Assembly (NCBI RefSeq): GCF_009826975.1
Contig: NZ_WUMO01000006.1
Location: forward strand, 62,001 to 126,000
Length of the DNA: 64,000 nucleotides
Source: Flavobacterium sp. HBTb2-11-1
Lineage (GTDB): Bacteria > Bacteroidota > Bacteroidia > Flavobacteriales > Flavobacteriaceae
Direction: 5' to 3'
The number at the start of each line of letters is the position of its first letter. Within the stretch, counting starts at the first letter, position 1. Below are positions 18,260 through 26,855 of this stretch, one piece after another. Made by a program: the position numbers and the translations under genes. The notes under the pieces were generated by a model, which was given only the letters and a program-made list of their open reading frames with translations, was not told where the DNA came from and did not search any database.

Positions 18260-19075
18260 ATGCTTGCGATATTACTATCTACCTACAATGGAGAAAATTA
18301 TTTAAGAGAACAATTAGACAGTATATTTTCTCAAACATTTAAAGATTTTATTCTTTATGTTCGAGATGACGGATCACTTGATAATACGGTGAATATTCTT
18401 TATGAGTACGAAAAAGAACATGCTAATTTTGCAATAATTAATGATAATCAAAAAAGAAAGGGCGCATCTGGTAGTTTTATGTGTTTGCTTGAAAAAGTTG
18501 AGGCAGATTATTATATGTTTTGTGATCAAGATGATATTTGGTTTTCTTCTAAGATTCAAACCAGTTTAAATGCTATACAGGCGGAAGAACTAAGGTCTAA
18601 AGATATGCCAATTCTTGTACATACTGATTTGATCGTTACCGATAATAATTTGAATGTTATTTCTAAATCTTTATGGAAAAACAATAATACAAACCCTTAT
18701 ATAATAACTCGAAAATATTTAAAATTTGTAAATTATATTACAGGTTGTACAATGTTATTTAATCGTATTACGAGAGATCTAGCAATTTTAGATAGCAAAA
18801 ATATTATTATGCATGATTTTTGGGTCGGTGTCTGCGTTGATTCAGTGAAAGGTATCATTATTACATTACCTATACCAACTATATATTATAGACAACATAG
18901 TAATAATGTAATCGGCGCATCTAAAAGCCATAGATTTCCTACTTTAGTCAGATATTTTCACGTACCAGATTTCAGATACTCTATAGATTTGTATAATATG
19001 ATTAAACATAAATATAGTATGAATTTTTTTCAATACTTAATGCTTAGAATTAGATTCTATTTAAAAAGTTTATAG
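18260..19075 (+). CDS. Family 2 glycosyltransferase (rhamnosyltransferase-like)
   Basis: A 271-residue GT-A enzyme. It opens with LAILLSTYNGENYLREQLDSI, followed by VRDDGSLDNT and the metal-binding motif CDQDDIWF (about residues 92-99). The YNGxxYLxEQLDSIxxQT opening and DQDDIW motif are typical of GT2 enzymes often annotated as dTDP-rhamnosyltransferases (RfbF/WbbL-like), and a complete dTDP-L-rhamnose pathway is encoded nearby. The linkage cannot be predicted. It abuts the next GT gene directly, with the ATG following its stop codon. Confidence 0.88.
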   Translation: MLAILLSTYNGENYLREQLDSIFSQTFKDFILYVRDDGSLDNTVNILYEYEKEHANFAIINDNQKRKGASGSFMCLLEKVEADYYMFCDQDDIWFSSKIQTSLNAIQAEELRSKDMPILVHTDLIVTDNNLNVISKSLWKNNNTNPYIITRKYLKFVNYITGCTMLFNRITRDLAILDSKNIIMHDFWVGVCVDSVKGIIITLPIPTIYYRQHSNNVIGASKSHRFPTLVRYFHVPDFRYSIDLYNMIKHKYSMNFFQYLMLRIRFYLKSL

Positions 19076-19966
19076 ATGGAAAAAATAGACGTGTCCGTAA
19101 TTATTGTTAATTACAATACAAAACAGATGACCAATGATTGTATTGAAAGTCTCATAAATTGCACAAAATGTAACAAGATTGAAATTATATTAGTTGATAA
19201 TGCATCAACCGATGGAAGTAAGGATTTATATGAAAATGATAAGCGCATAAAGTATATATATTCGGAAGAAAATTTAGGTTTTGGAAGAGCAAATAATATA
19301 GGTATTGAATCTGCATTGGGAAAATACATTTTCATGTTAAATTCAGATACTATTATTTTGGACGATGTTGTTAGTAAGCTTTTTAATTTTGCAGAAAAAA
19401 ATAACGACAATAGCTTAGGAGCCGTTGGGACATGTCTAATAAATTATGAAAAACAGGATTTGCTCTCTTTCGGACAATTTATTACTTCCAAAAGAATTTA
19501 TCATAGATTGTTGGAAAATTTAAAATTGCATAAAAATACATTCGAAGAAAAAGTTTACCAAGAACTTAATGTAAAAGGGTTCGTTGAAGTCGATTTTATT
19601 TCTGGAGCGGATTTGTTTATTCCAAAATCTGTATTTAGTAAAATTAATAGCTTCGACCCAGATTTTTTTATGTACTATGAAGAAACAGATCTAGAAAAAC
19701 GAATGGCAGATGCAGGTTTTAAAAGATATATAATCAATGTTAGGGATATTATTCACTTAGAAGGTGGAAGTTTTGATGATAGTGTGCCTTTCAGAAGAAA
19801 AATTCTAATGACAAAAAGTTTAAAATTATACATTAATAAACATTTTAAAGGAATTCTAAAGTCTCAAATTGTAGCTCTTTCATTTTTGATATTATTAAAG
19901 GATTTATTAAAAGTCAACTATACAATAAATCAAAACTTAACTTTAATTAAAGAAATTTTTAAATAA
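19076..19966 (+). CDS. Family 2 glycosyltransferase
   Basis: A 296-residue GT2 protein with VSVIIVNYNTKQMTNDCIESL at the start, LVDNASTDGSKDL, ENLGFGRANNIGIE and the metal site LNSDTII (about residues 89-95). The NLGFGRANN block is common to WbbL/RfbF-type transferases. A C-terminal amphipathic or hydrophobic helix (SQIVALSFLILLKDLL) suggests peripheral membrane attachment. There is no gap after the previous GT gene and 8 bp to the next. Donor unknown; dTDP-rhamnose is a reasonable guess only. Confidence 0.88.
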   Translation: MEKIDVSVIIVNYNTKQMTNDCIESLINCTKCNKIEIILVDNASTDGSKDLYENDKRIKYIYSEENLGFGRANNIGIESALGKYIFMLNSDTIILDDVVSKLFNFAEKNNDNSLGAVGTCLINYEKQDLLSFGQFITSKRIYHRLLENLKLHKNTFEEKVYQELNVKGFVEVDFISGADLFIPKSVFSKINSFDPDFFMYYEETDLEKRMADAGFKRYIINVRDIIHLEGGSFDDSVPFRRKILMTKSLKLYINKHFKGILKSQIVALSFLILLKDLLKVNYTINQNLTLIKEIFK

Positions 19967-19974
19967 TATAATTT

Positions 19975-21024
19975 ATGAAAATTGCTTATATTTTGCCTTC
20001 CTTGGTAAATACAGGTCCTATTGTTGTGGTTAATAATGTAATAAAACATTTAAAATATAAGGTTGATTTAATTGACGTTTATTATTTTAATGAAACACGC
20101 GAGACTTTGAATTTTGACTGTAACGTAATCCATATTACTAAGTCTGATGTAATTGATTTTGATAAATATGACGTAATTCATAGTCATACTTTGTGGGCAG
20201 ATGTTTATGTATATAAAAATCGAAAAAAAATTAAAAAGGCAAAAATAATCAGTACAATACACCAAGATACTTTTATGAGTTTTACAATTCAATTTAATAG
20301 ATTTGCTTCCTTCTTCTTAGGTAATATTTGGTGTTATATTCAACGACATTTTAATTCTGTAATAGCTATATCAGATCAGTTAAAAAATCAGTATAGTAAA
20401 ATATTTCCAAATATAAAAACAATATATAATGGATGTAATATTAATGACAATGAAAATGTTGACGAAGTGATAGCGAAAGCTATATTAAGTTATAAAGAAA
20501 AAGGATATAGAATTCTTGGGACGTATGCCTATATTAGTAAAAGGAAAGGCATTTCTCAGGTAATTGAAGTTCTTGAACAGCTTCCGGATTATATTTATGT
20601 TATTTTTGGCGAAGGCCCATATTTAAATACACTTAAAAGTGAAGTTGTCAAGTATAAAGTAAAAGAAAGAGTTCTTTTCTTACCATATGTTAAAGCTCCA
20701 TATTCATATTTGAAGTTTATAGATATATATATGATGCCATCATATTCTGAAGGTTTTGGTTTAGCAATGGTTGAAGCTGCGTTAGCAAATAAGTCGATAG
20801 TATGTTCTAATATTCCATCCTTCCATGAAATATTTTCTGAAAATGAAGTGTCCTTTTTTGAATTAGATAATAAAAAGTCTTTACTTCAAGCTATTAATCA
20901 GGCATATTCAGAAAAAGTAGAAAAAAGTAAAAATGCAAGTCTAAGAGCAAATAAATTTTTCACATCAGAGATAATGGCTGAGAATCATTTTGCTCATTAT
21001 GAAGAAATTGTTAATAAGAAATGA
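19975..21024 (+). CDS. Family 4 glycosyltransferase
   Basis: A 349-residue GT-B-fold retaining transferase. The N-terminal acceptor domain starts with KIAYILPSLVNTGPIVVVNNVIKHL. The C-terminal donor domain carries the GT4 Glu-x7-Glu motif in PSYSEGFGLAMVEAALA (about residues 258-274). The FGEGPYLNTLKSEV segment is the usual strand-turn before it. This is the last gene before a 44-bp gap with a candidate promoter (21011-21042). Substrate not predictable. Confidence 0.88.
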   Translation: MKIAYILPSLVNTGPIVVVNNVIKHLKYKVDLIDVYYFNETRETLNFDCNVIHITKSDVIDFDKYDVIHSHTLWADVYVYKNRKKIKKAKIISTIHQDTFMSFTIQFNRFASFFLGNIWCYIQRHFNSVIAISDQLKNQYSKIFPNIKTIYNGCNINDNENVDEVIAKAILSYKEKGYRILGTYAYISKRKGISQVIEVLEQLPDYIYVIFGEGPYLNTLKSEVVKYKVKERVLFLPYVKAPYSYLKFIDIYMMPSYSEGFGLAMVEAALANKSIVCSNIPSFHEIFSENEVSFFELDNKKSLLQAINQAYSEKVEKSKNASLRANKFFTSEIMAENHFAHYEEIVNKK

Positions 21025-21042
21025 TCTAATAATATATATTTG
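21011..21042 (+). promoter_or_regulatory. Candidate promoter before the RgpF-like gene
   Basis: TATATTTG at 21035-21042 is a perfect -7 element ending 26 bases before the ATG at 21069. TTA at 21011-21013 gives a spacer of 21 bases; the true TTG at 21008 would need 24. It overlaps the 3' end of the preceding gene. Confidence 0.5.
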
Positions 21043-21068
21043 CAGTTAGCAAATTAAAAAAAATATTA

Positions 21069-21968
21069 ATGTCAAGCAGAAATAAATTTTTTTTAAATCT
21101 ATTATTTGAATTAATTCTAAGCCCATATTTATACACTAAGAACTTTATAAAGTGGAGCATTCAGAAACCAGAATTAAGCGTTGAAAAAAGCAGAACAAGA
21201 GTTCCCGTGGATGAAGATAAGTTATCTGTATGCATTCATGAATGGGGTGGTTATAAAGGAAAAAGATCTAAAAAAATTAAAAACATAGCAGGGTTTGATT
21301 GTGGTCTTGATTATCAATTATTAAGGTTTCAAAATTATAATGGTAAATATGATGTCGATCTTACAGTTACAATTTCTGATTCACATCTGTTTGAAAGAAA
21401 AATCGAGGATGTTAAAATAATTAACGTTCCTAATGTGGGAATGGATTTCTCTGGATATGAAACATTTTTTGAAAACATAAAAAATGCTAAAAATAAGTAT
21501 GTTTTATTGACAAATACATCAGTTAATAAGAAGCAGGTTGAATTTATCGATGACTATTTGGACTTTTTTAAGGCCAACAGATCAGTTGGAATGATGGGGG
21601 TTTCTTTTAATTCGAAAATGTATCAAAGTCTTATTAGGAATAATTTTAATCCGCATTTGCAAAGTTTTTTTTTACTAACTACAACAGAAGTGTTAAAAGA
21701 GCTAGTGGAAAAAAACAAGAGTTTTCCGGGAAAGGGTGTTGATTTTAAATTAGCATTGATAAGAGAAGGAGAGATAAAATTGTCAAGGATTGTGATGGAT
21801 CTTGGGTATGAATTGGTCTGTGTCTTAAAAGACGGAACTCCTTATTTTTTCAACAAAAGTTGTTTTCGTGATAATGGAAGAAATTCATGGAGAAATTTCT
21901 TTGGAGATTATCGATTATATTTGGAGGAACCTAATTCGATACATCAATTAAATATAAAGAAAGCTTAA
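21069..21968 (+). CDS. Putative glycosyltransferase, distantly RgpF-like (rhamnan synthesis)
   Basis: A 299-residue protein without an obvious GT2 or GT4 signature. The order NVPNVGMDFSGYETFF, then KYVLLTNTSVNKK, then an acidic tract and LQSFFLLTTTEVLKELV recalls the RgpF/rhamnan-synthesis F family. There an N.G.DF core, an LLMNDS-like strand and a QSYF-like segment occur in the same order. It lies among GT genes and behind its own candidate promoter. No signal peptide; a weak hydrophobic N-terminus (FLNLLFELILSPYLY). The call is by motif order only; a novel GT or modification enzyme is possible. Confidence 0.5.
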   Translation: MSSRNKFFLNLLFELILSPYLYTKNFIKWSIQKPELSVEKSRTRVPVDEDKLSVCIHEWGGYKGKRSKKIKNIAGFDCGLDYQLLRFQNYNGKYDVDLTVTISDSHLFERKIEDVKIINVPNVGMDFSGYETFFENIKNAKNKYVLLTNTSVNKKQVEFIDDYLDFFKANRSVGMMGVSFNSKMYQSLIRNNFNPHLQSFFLLTTTEVLKELVEKNKSFPGKGVDFKLALIREGEIKLSRIVMDLGYELVCVLKDGTPYFFNKSCFRDNGRNSWRNFFGDYRLYLEEPNSIHQLNIKKA

Positions 21969-22016
21969 TTTCTAATTGCAATTTGCATAATTTATTTCAA
22001 AATAATTAAAGCTAAC

Positions 22017-22044
22017 TTATGTTTTTAAAGTCTTTATATTTTTG
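22017..22044 (+). promoter_or_regulatory. Candidate promoter before the 22064 GT
   Basis: TATTTTTG at 22037-22044 fits TAnnTTTG, with TTA (22017-22019) 17 bases upstream. It lies in a 95-bp A+T-rich gap, 19 bases ahead of the ATG. In so A+T-rich a stretch a chance match is quite possible. Confidence 0.42.
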
Positions 22045-22063
22045 ATTCGTAAATTTTTTTAAA

Positions 22064-22885
22064 ATGAATAAAAAAATAACTGCTTCTATTGTTTTGTATA
22101 ACAGTGATGCCACGCTGTTAGAAGGTATAATAAAATCTTTTTTAGATACAGATTTGAATCTAAAAATATATTTAATAGATAATTCTCCAAATGATGCATT
22201 AAGAGTTTTGTCTTCAGACTTAAGAATAGATTACATACATAATCCTTCGAATCCTGGATTTGGAGCTTCTCATAATGTTGCAATAAAAAAAGCGATAGAA
22301 TTGGGAGCACAATATCATTTTATTGTTAATCCTGATATTTACATAAAAAATGATATAATTACGCCAATGATTAAATATATAGATAGTGATTCAAAAATAG
22401 GAATGATGATGCCTCAGGTTTTAAATGTGGATGGAAGTATTCAGAATTTACCTAAATTGTTGCCTACACCTTTTAGTATATTTTGGAGAAAGTTTAAAAA
22501 ACCTGTAAAAGCATATCAAAAATTTATAAATAAATATGAACTTAGAGAAGTTCCAAAGGATTTTATTTATAATACACCTATACTTTCAGGTTGTTTTACG
22601 CTGTTGAAAATAGAAGCTATTAAAAAATTAGGAATGTATGATGATGCTTTTTTTATGTACTTTGAAGATTGGGATCTTTCGAGAAGAATACATCAGCATT
22701 ATAAAACAATTTACTTCCCGAAAGTGTCGGTAGTGCATGAGTATGAATCTGGAGCAAATAAAAATAAAAGACTGTTTAAGATATTTGTTACTTCGGCTTT
22801 TAAATACTTCAATAAGTGGGGTTGGTTTTTTGATGCTGAAAGAAAAAAAATAAATAATGAAGCACTGTCACAATTCAATCAATGA
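22064..22885 (+). CDS. Family 2 glycosyltransferase
   Basis: A 273-residue GT2 protein. It opens with ITASIVLYNSDATLLEGIIKS, has LIDNSPNDALR, NPGFGASHNVAIKKA and the metal motif VNPDIYI (about residues 87-93). The later CFTLLKIEAIKKLGMYDDAFFMYFEDWDL segment places it near rhamnosyltransferase-type GT2 enzymes; the FFMYFEDxDL acidic motif would hold the catalytic base. Its end overlaps the following SDR gene by 4 bp, so the two are translationally coupled. The WbpL-type initiating transferase is two genes downstream. Confidence 0.87.
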   Translation: MNKKITASIVLYNSDATLLEGIIKSFLDTDLNLKIYLIDNSPNDALRVLSSDLRIDYIHNPSNPGFGASHNVAIKKAIELGAQYHFIVNPDIYIKNDIITPMIKYIDSDSKIGMMMPQVLNVDGSIQNLPKLLPTPFSIFWRKFKKPVKAYQKFINKYELREVPKDFIYNTPILSGCFTLLKIEAIKKLGMYDDAFFMYFEDWDLSRRIHQHYKTIYFPKVSVVHEYESGANKNKRLFKIFVTSAFKYFNKWGWFFDAERKKINNEALSQFNQ

Positions 22886-23781
22886 AAATAGCGATAACAG
22901 GAATAAGAGGTTTCGTTGGTAAAAATCTGCAAAAATATTTAGAAACAACCTACAAAATAGTTTCTATCAGTGCACGTTATGAATTAGATCAGAAATTTGA
23001 AATTAGTGCAGATGCATTAATCCATCTAGCCGGCAAAGCTCATGATTTGAAAAAAGTATCAGAACCGAAAGAGTATTTTGATGCTAATTATGAGTTAACG
23101 AAACAATTGTTTGATGCCTTTTTAGATAGTGAAAGTTTTGATTTTATTTACTTTAGTAGCGTAAAATCTGTTGCAGATAGTGTTCAAGATGTTTTGTTTG
23201 AAGACGAGAATCCTGATCCAAAATCACCTTATGGTCAATCTAAATTAAATGCTGAAAATTATATTTTATCAAAAAAAATCTCACAAGGAAAGAGAGTTTT
23301 TATTATAAGACCTTGTATGATACATGGTCCCGGAAACAAAGGAAATCTAAATTTACTTTTTAATGTAGTGAAGAAAGGAATGCCTTATCCTTTGGCAGCT
23401 TTTCATAATGAAAGATCATTTTTAGGTATTGATAATCTTAATTTTTTGATTAAAGAAATTCTTGAAAACAAAGAAATTCCTTCTGGGATTTATAATTTTT
23501 CGGACGACGAATTTTTATCCACAAATGATGTCGTAAGAATAATATCTTCTGTTTTGAATAAAAAAGACAGATTGATTAAAATTCCAAAAGGGCTTATAAT
23601 TGGAATGGCTAAAATAGGAGATTTTATAAAATTTCCCTTAAATTCTGAAACCATTCAAAAACTAACAGAAAATTATCGTGTTTCTAACAGAAAGATAAAA
23701 TCAGCTATTGGAATTGAAAAACTTCCATATACAGCCAAACAAGGATTAGAAAAAACTATCAAAAGCTTCATAGAAAAATAA
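22882..23781 (+). CDS. NAD-dependent SDR (WbpV-like 4-ketoreductase/4-epimerase)
   Basis: A 299-residue extended SDR that opens with AITGIRGFVGKNLQKYL. It has ALIHLAGKAHDLK, the YFSSVKSVAD strand and the catalytic Tyr-x3-Lys in PYGQSKLNAE (about residues 118-127). In many O-antigen loci such a gene is fused in order with a WbpL/WecA-type transferase. The pair then makes UDP-QuiNAc or UDP-FucNAc by reducing the 4-keto product of a CapD/WbpM enzyme, and transfers it to undecaprenyl phosphate. That arrangement is present here, with the transferase starting at the last base of this gene and CapD at 28734. Confidence 0.82.
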   Translation: MKIAITGIRGFVGKNLQKYLETTYKIVSISARYELDQKFEISADALIHLAGKAHDLKKVSEPKEYFDANYELTKQLFDAFLDSESFDFIYFSSVKSVADSVQDVLFEDENPDPKSPYGQSKLNAENYILSKKISQGKRVFIIRPCMIHGPGNKGNLNLLFNVVKKGMPYPLAAFHNERSFLGIDNLNFLIKEILENKEIPSGIYNFSDDEFLSTNDVVRIISSVLNKKDRLIKIPKGLIIGMAKIGDFIKFPLNSETIQKLTENYRVSNRKIKSAIGIEKLPYTAKQGLEKTIKSFIEK

Positions 23782-24752
23782 TGGAATACACAATTTTAGG
23801 AATTGTTTTAATGATTATTATGCTACTTTATTTTAAAGTAGCAGATCATTTTAATATCATTGACAAACCAAATCAAAGAAGTTCTCATACAGAAATTACT
23901 TTACGTGGTGGCGGAATAATTTTTTGGTTTTCAGCTCTGCTTTATTTTGCGCAACATATTCAAAATAATTATTTTTTCTTTACAGGTATAACTTTAGTTA
24001 GTTTAGTCAGTTTTTGGGACGACGTTCAAAGTTTATCGAATAAAATCCGAATCTCTATTCATTTTCTAGCAATCACATTAATTTTTTATGATCTAGACTT
24101 GTTTCATTTAATGCCAATTTGGGTTGTTGTAATTGCATATGTTTTAGCTATCGGACTCATTAATGCCTATAATTTTATGGATGGTATTAATGGTATTACT
24201 GGGTTTTATACTTTAGTAGTAATGGGATCTTTGTTGTATATCAATACAAAAAAACAACTTTTTATTGATGGTGCGTTAATAAAATATGCAATGTTAGCGA
24301 GTTTGGTTTTTCTTTTTTTTAATTATAGAAAGAAAGCAAAATGTTTTGCTGGTGATGTTGGAAGTATTGCTATAGCTTTTTGGATAATTTATTTGGTTGC
24401 AAAACTTATTCTAGTAACAGAATCACTTATTTGGTTATTGTTTTTAGCAGTTTATGGAGTTGATGCAGTTTGCACAATCTTGCATAGACTTTATCTTAAA
24501 CAAAATATTTTTGAAGCGCATAGATTGCACTTGTATCAAGTGTTAAGTAATGAATATAAAATCCAACATCGATTAGTATCTCTTTTTTATGCGTTAGTTC
24601 AGACAGGAATTTCTTTTTTAGTGATTTTTCTTTATCAAAAAGTTCAAGATGCAATTATATTTTTAATTGTAATTTTACCATTAATTTTTCTGTACTCCTC
24701 AAAATTTTATTTATTAAACAAAAGTAATTTACGATTGAATCATGGAGCCTAA
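23781..24752 (+). CDS. WbpL/WecA-type undecaprenyl-phosphate HexNAc-1-phosphate transferase
   Basis: Starts glycan assembly by transferring a HexNAc-1-phosphate onto undecaprenyl phosphate at the inner membrane. The 323-residue protein has about ten or eleven membrane segments. It shows the PNPT-family motifs: NQRSSHTEITLRGGGIIFW (about 31-49), a SFWDDVQSLSNKIR aspartate pair, AYNFMDGINGITGF (about 130-143) and CFAGDVGSIAIAFW (about 194-207). The GG-xIF and NFMDGING wording fits the WbpL/WcfS subgroup. A second, unrelated initiating enzyme (PHPT type) is encoded at 53143. It overlaps its neighbours by 1 and 11 bp. Confidence 0.9.
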   Translation: MEYTILGIVLMIIMLLYFKVADHFNIIDKPNQRSSHTEITLRGGGIIFWFSALLYFAQHIQNNYFFFTGITLVSLVSFWDDVQSLSNKIRISIHFLAITLIFYDLDLFHLMPIWVVVIAYVLAIGLINAYNFMDGINGITGFYTLVVMGSLLYINTKKQLFIDGALIKYAMLASLVFLFFNYRKKAKCFAGDVGSIAIAFWIIYLVAKLILVTESLIWLLFLAVYGVDAVCTILHRLYLKQNIFEAHRLHLYQVLSNEYKIQHRLVSLFYALVQTGISFLVIFLYQKVQDAIIFLIVILPLIFLYSSKFYLLNKSNLRLNHGA

Positions 24753-25164
24753 AATAATTGAGGGAGGAAAATTTTCAGATCATCGGGGAAGTATCTTATA
24801 TGTGAATGATTTTAGCTTTACAAATATTGAAAGGTTTTATATTATAAGTAATTCTAAGGAAAATCCGATTCGGGCTTGGCAAGGTCATAAATTAGATACT
24901 AAAAATTTTTATTGTCTTTCAGGTTCTTTTAAAATTCATTTTATAAAAATTGACAATTGGGAGAATCCTTCAAAAGATTTGGCTATTGAGACTGTTTTAG
25001 TTACAGAATCTGATAGCAAAATTGTTCACATACCAGCCGGTTATGCAAATGCAGTAGAATCTCTAGAAGAAAATTCAAAATTAATATCCTTTTCTACATT
25101 GCCTTTAGCAAATGTAAGTGATGATGATGTTCGCTTTCCGCTAGATTATTGGTTATTCAAATAA
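24742..25164 (+). CDS. RmlC-like small cupin, possible 3,4-ketoisomerase/sugar epimerase
   Basis: A 140-residue cupin related to RmlC, WxcM and FdtA: FSDHRGSILYVNDF (about 11-24), RAWQGHKLDTKNFYCLSGS (about 45-63) and VHIPAGYANAVESL near the C-terminus. FdtA-type ketoisomerases have HAHK where this protein has QGHK, so only one of the two histidines is kept. Its place between an initiating transferase and a DegT-type aminotransferase suggests a role with a keto-deoxy sugar nucleotide. True RmlC is encoded separately at 26307. The reaction is not established. Confidence 0.62.
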   Translation: MEPKIIEGGKFSDHRGSILYVNDFSFTNIERFYIISNSKENPIRAWQGHKLDTKNFYCLSGSFKIHFIKIDNWENPSKDLAIETVLVTESDSKIVHIPAGYANAVESLEENSKLISFSTLPLANVSDDDVRFPLDYWLFK

Positions 25165-26291
25165 TGGAAGATAATAGAATTTACTTGTCATTATCTCAAG
25201 AAAGCGGTTATGAGCAAGAATATATAGATAGAGCTCTAAAATCGAATTGGATTACTTCTGGAGGACCAAATGTTGACGAATTTGAGGATGAACTTCAGAA
25301 TTATTTTAATAATGGAAATTTTGTAGCAGCATCAAATTCAGGAACGTCTGCCATACATTTAGCATTAATTCTCTTAGGTGTTAAAAATAGAGACGAAGTA
25401 ATTTGTCAGAGTATGACTTTTGCAGCTTCGGTAAATCCAATTTTATATCAAAATGCAATTCCGATATTTGTAGATAGTGAAATAGACACTTGGAATATTT
25501 GTCCCGAAAATCTTGAGAGCGCTATAAAAGATAGAATCGAGAAAGGAAAAAAACCGAAAGCAATTATAGCGGTTCATTTATACGGTATGCCTTATAAAGT
25601 GGATGAAATACATTCAATTGCTGATAAATATGAAATACCAATTATTGAGGATAGCGCTGAAGCGCTTGGAAGTAGTTATAAAGGAAAAAAATGTGGTAGT
25701 TTTGGAACATTTGGTGTTTTGTCGTTTAATGGGAATAAAATTATCACCACTTCTAGCGGGGGAGCATTAATAACTAAGTCTAAAGAGATCAAGGAGAAAG
25801 CAATTTTTTATGCTACCCAATCAAAAGATAAAGCTGTACATTATCAGCATAGTGAAATAGGTTACAATTATAGAATGAGTAATATTTGCGCTGGGATTGG
25901 TCTTGGACAAATGAAAATCTTAGAAAAGAATATTAGTTTAAGACAAGAGAATCATATGTTTTATAAAAATATTTTTAAAGAGGTAAAAAATGTAAAGCTA
26001 TTTGATAACATAAGAGATGATTTTTTCTCCAATTATTGGCTAAATGCAATATTACTTGAAACAGAAGAAGTAAAAGAAAGGTTAAGACTAGCTTTTGAAA
26101 AAGTTAATATTGAGAGTCGCCCATTATGGAAACCAATGCATCTGCAACCAATTTTTAGAGGATATCCATATTATGGCAATAAGATTTCTGAAGAGTTATT
26201 CAAAAAAGGATTATGTTTGCCATCAGGATCAAATTTAACTATTACAGATAAAAGTAGAATAAAAGAAGTGATTATTGATTTCTTTAAATGA
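25164..26291 (+). CDS. DegT/DnrJ/EryC1-family sugar aminotransferase (WcfR/PglE-like)
   Basis: A PLP-dependent transaminase that would install an amino group on a 4-keto-6-deoxy-UDP-HexNAc (or a 3-keto dTDP sugar). With the ATG at 25164, whose A is the last base of the previous stop codon, it has 375 residues. Motifs include SNWITSGGPNVDEFE, AASNSGTSAIHLAL, VHLYGMPYKVDEI, EDSAEALGSSYKGKKCGSFG and the PLP-lysine in SFNGNKIITTSSGG (about residues 187-200). The SGGP and NSGT patterns resemble PglE and Bacteroides WcfR. The likely substrate source is the CapD-type dehydratase at 28734. Confidence 0.87.
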   Translation: MEDNRIYLSLSQESGYEQEYIDRALKSNWITSGGPNVDEFEDELQNYFNNGNFVAASNSGTSAIHLALILLGVKNRDEVICQSMTFAASVNPILYQNAIPIFVDSEIDTWNICPENLESAIKDRIEKGKKPKAIIAVHLYGMPYKVDEIHSIADKYEIPIIEDSAEALGSSYKGKKCGSFGTFGVLSFNGNKIITTSSGGALITKSKEIKEKAIFYATQSKDKAVHYQHSEIGYNYRMSNICAGIGLGQMKILEKNISLRQENHMFYKNIFKEVKNVKLFDNIRDDFFSNYWLNAILLETEEVKERLRLAFEKVNIESRPLWKPMHLQPIFRGYPYYGNKISEELFKKGLCLPSGSNLTITDKSRIKEVIIDFFK

Positions 26292-26306
26292 AAATAAAAT
26301 TAGAAA

Positions 26307-26855
26307 ATGAAAATCGAAGAAACATTTATAAAAGACTTGGTAATTGTAGAACCAACAGTATTTGGAGACGAAAGAGGCTACTTTTTTGAATCTTATAGTA
26401 AAACCAAATTTGAAGATTTAGGCATTGATATTGAATTTGTTCAAGATAATCAGTCATTTTCAAAGAAAGGAACTTTAAGAGGAATGCATTACCAAAATCC
26501 TCCTTTTGCACAGACAAAATTAGTTCGTGTTTTAGAAGGAGAAATTATTGATGTTGCAGTAGATCTACGAAAAGATTCTCCAACTTATGGAAAATCATTT
26601 AGCATTTTACTATCAGCAGAGAATAAAAAACAATTGTTAGTTCCTCAAGGGTTTGCACATGGATTTTCTGTGATTAGTGAAACAGCATCAGTAATGTATA
26701 AATGTGATCAATTTTATAATAAAGCTTCTGAAGGAGGAATTAAATATGATGACCCATCTTTAAGGATTGATTGGGGAATGAATCTTGAGGAGGCTATTGT
26801 TTCGGAAAAAGATCAAATTTTGCCATTTATTGAAAACTGTAATAGTTTATTTTAA
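26307..26855 (+). CDS. rmlC: dTDP-4-dehydrorhamnose 3,5-epimerase
   Basis: Converts dTDP-4-keto-6-deoxyglucose to the L-lyxo form, step three of dTDP-L-rhamnose synthesis. The 182-residue cupin matches the family closely: DERGYFFESYSK (about 21-32), VQDNQSFSKKGTLRGMHYQ, KLVRVLEGEIIDVAVDLRKDSPTYG, and the LVPQGFAHGF motif (about 111-120) with the catalytic His region. It overlaps rmlD by one base, and rmlA follows. The smaller cupin at 24742 is a different enzyme. Confidence 0.96.
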   Translation: MKIEETFIKDLVIVEPTVFGDERGYFFESYSKTKFEDLGIDIEFVQDNQSFSKKGTLRGMHYQNPPFAQTKLVRVLEGEIIDVAVDLRKDSPTYGKSFSILLSAENKKQLLVPQGFAHGFSVISETASVMYKCDQFYNKASEGGIKYDDPSLRIDWGMNLEEAIVSEKDQILPFIENCNSLF

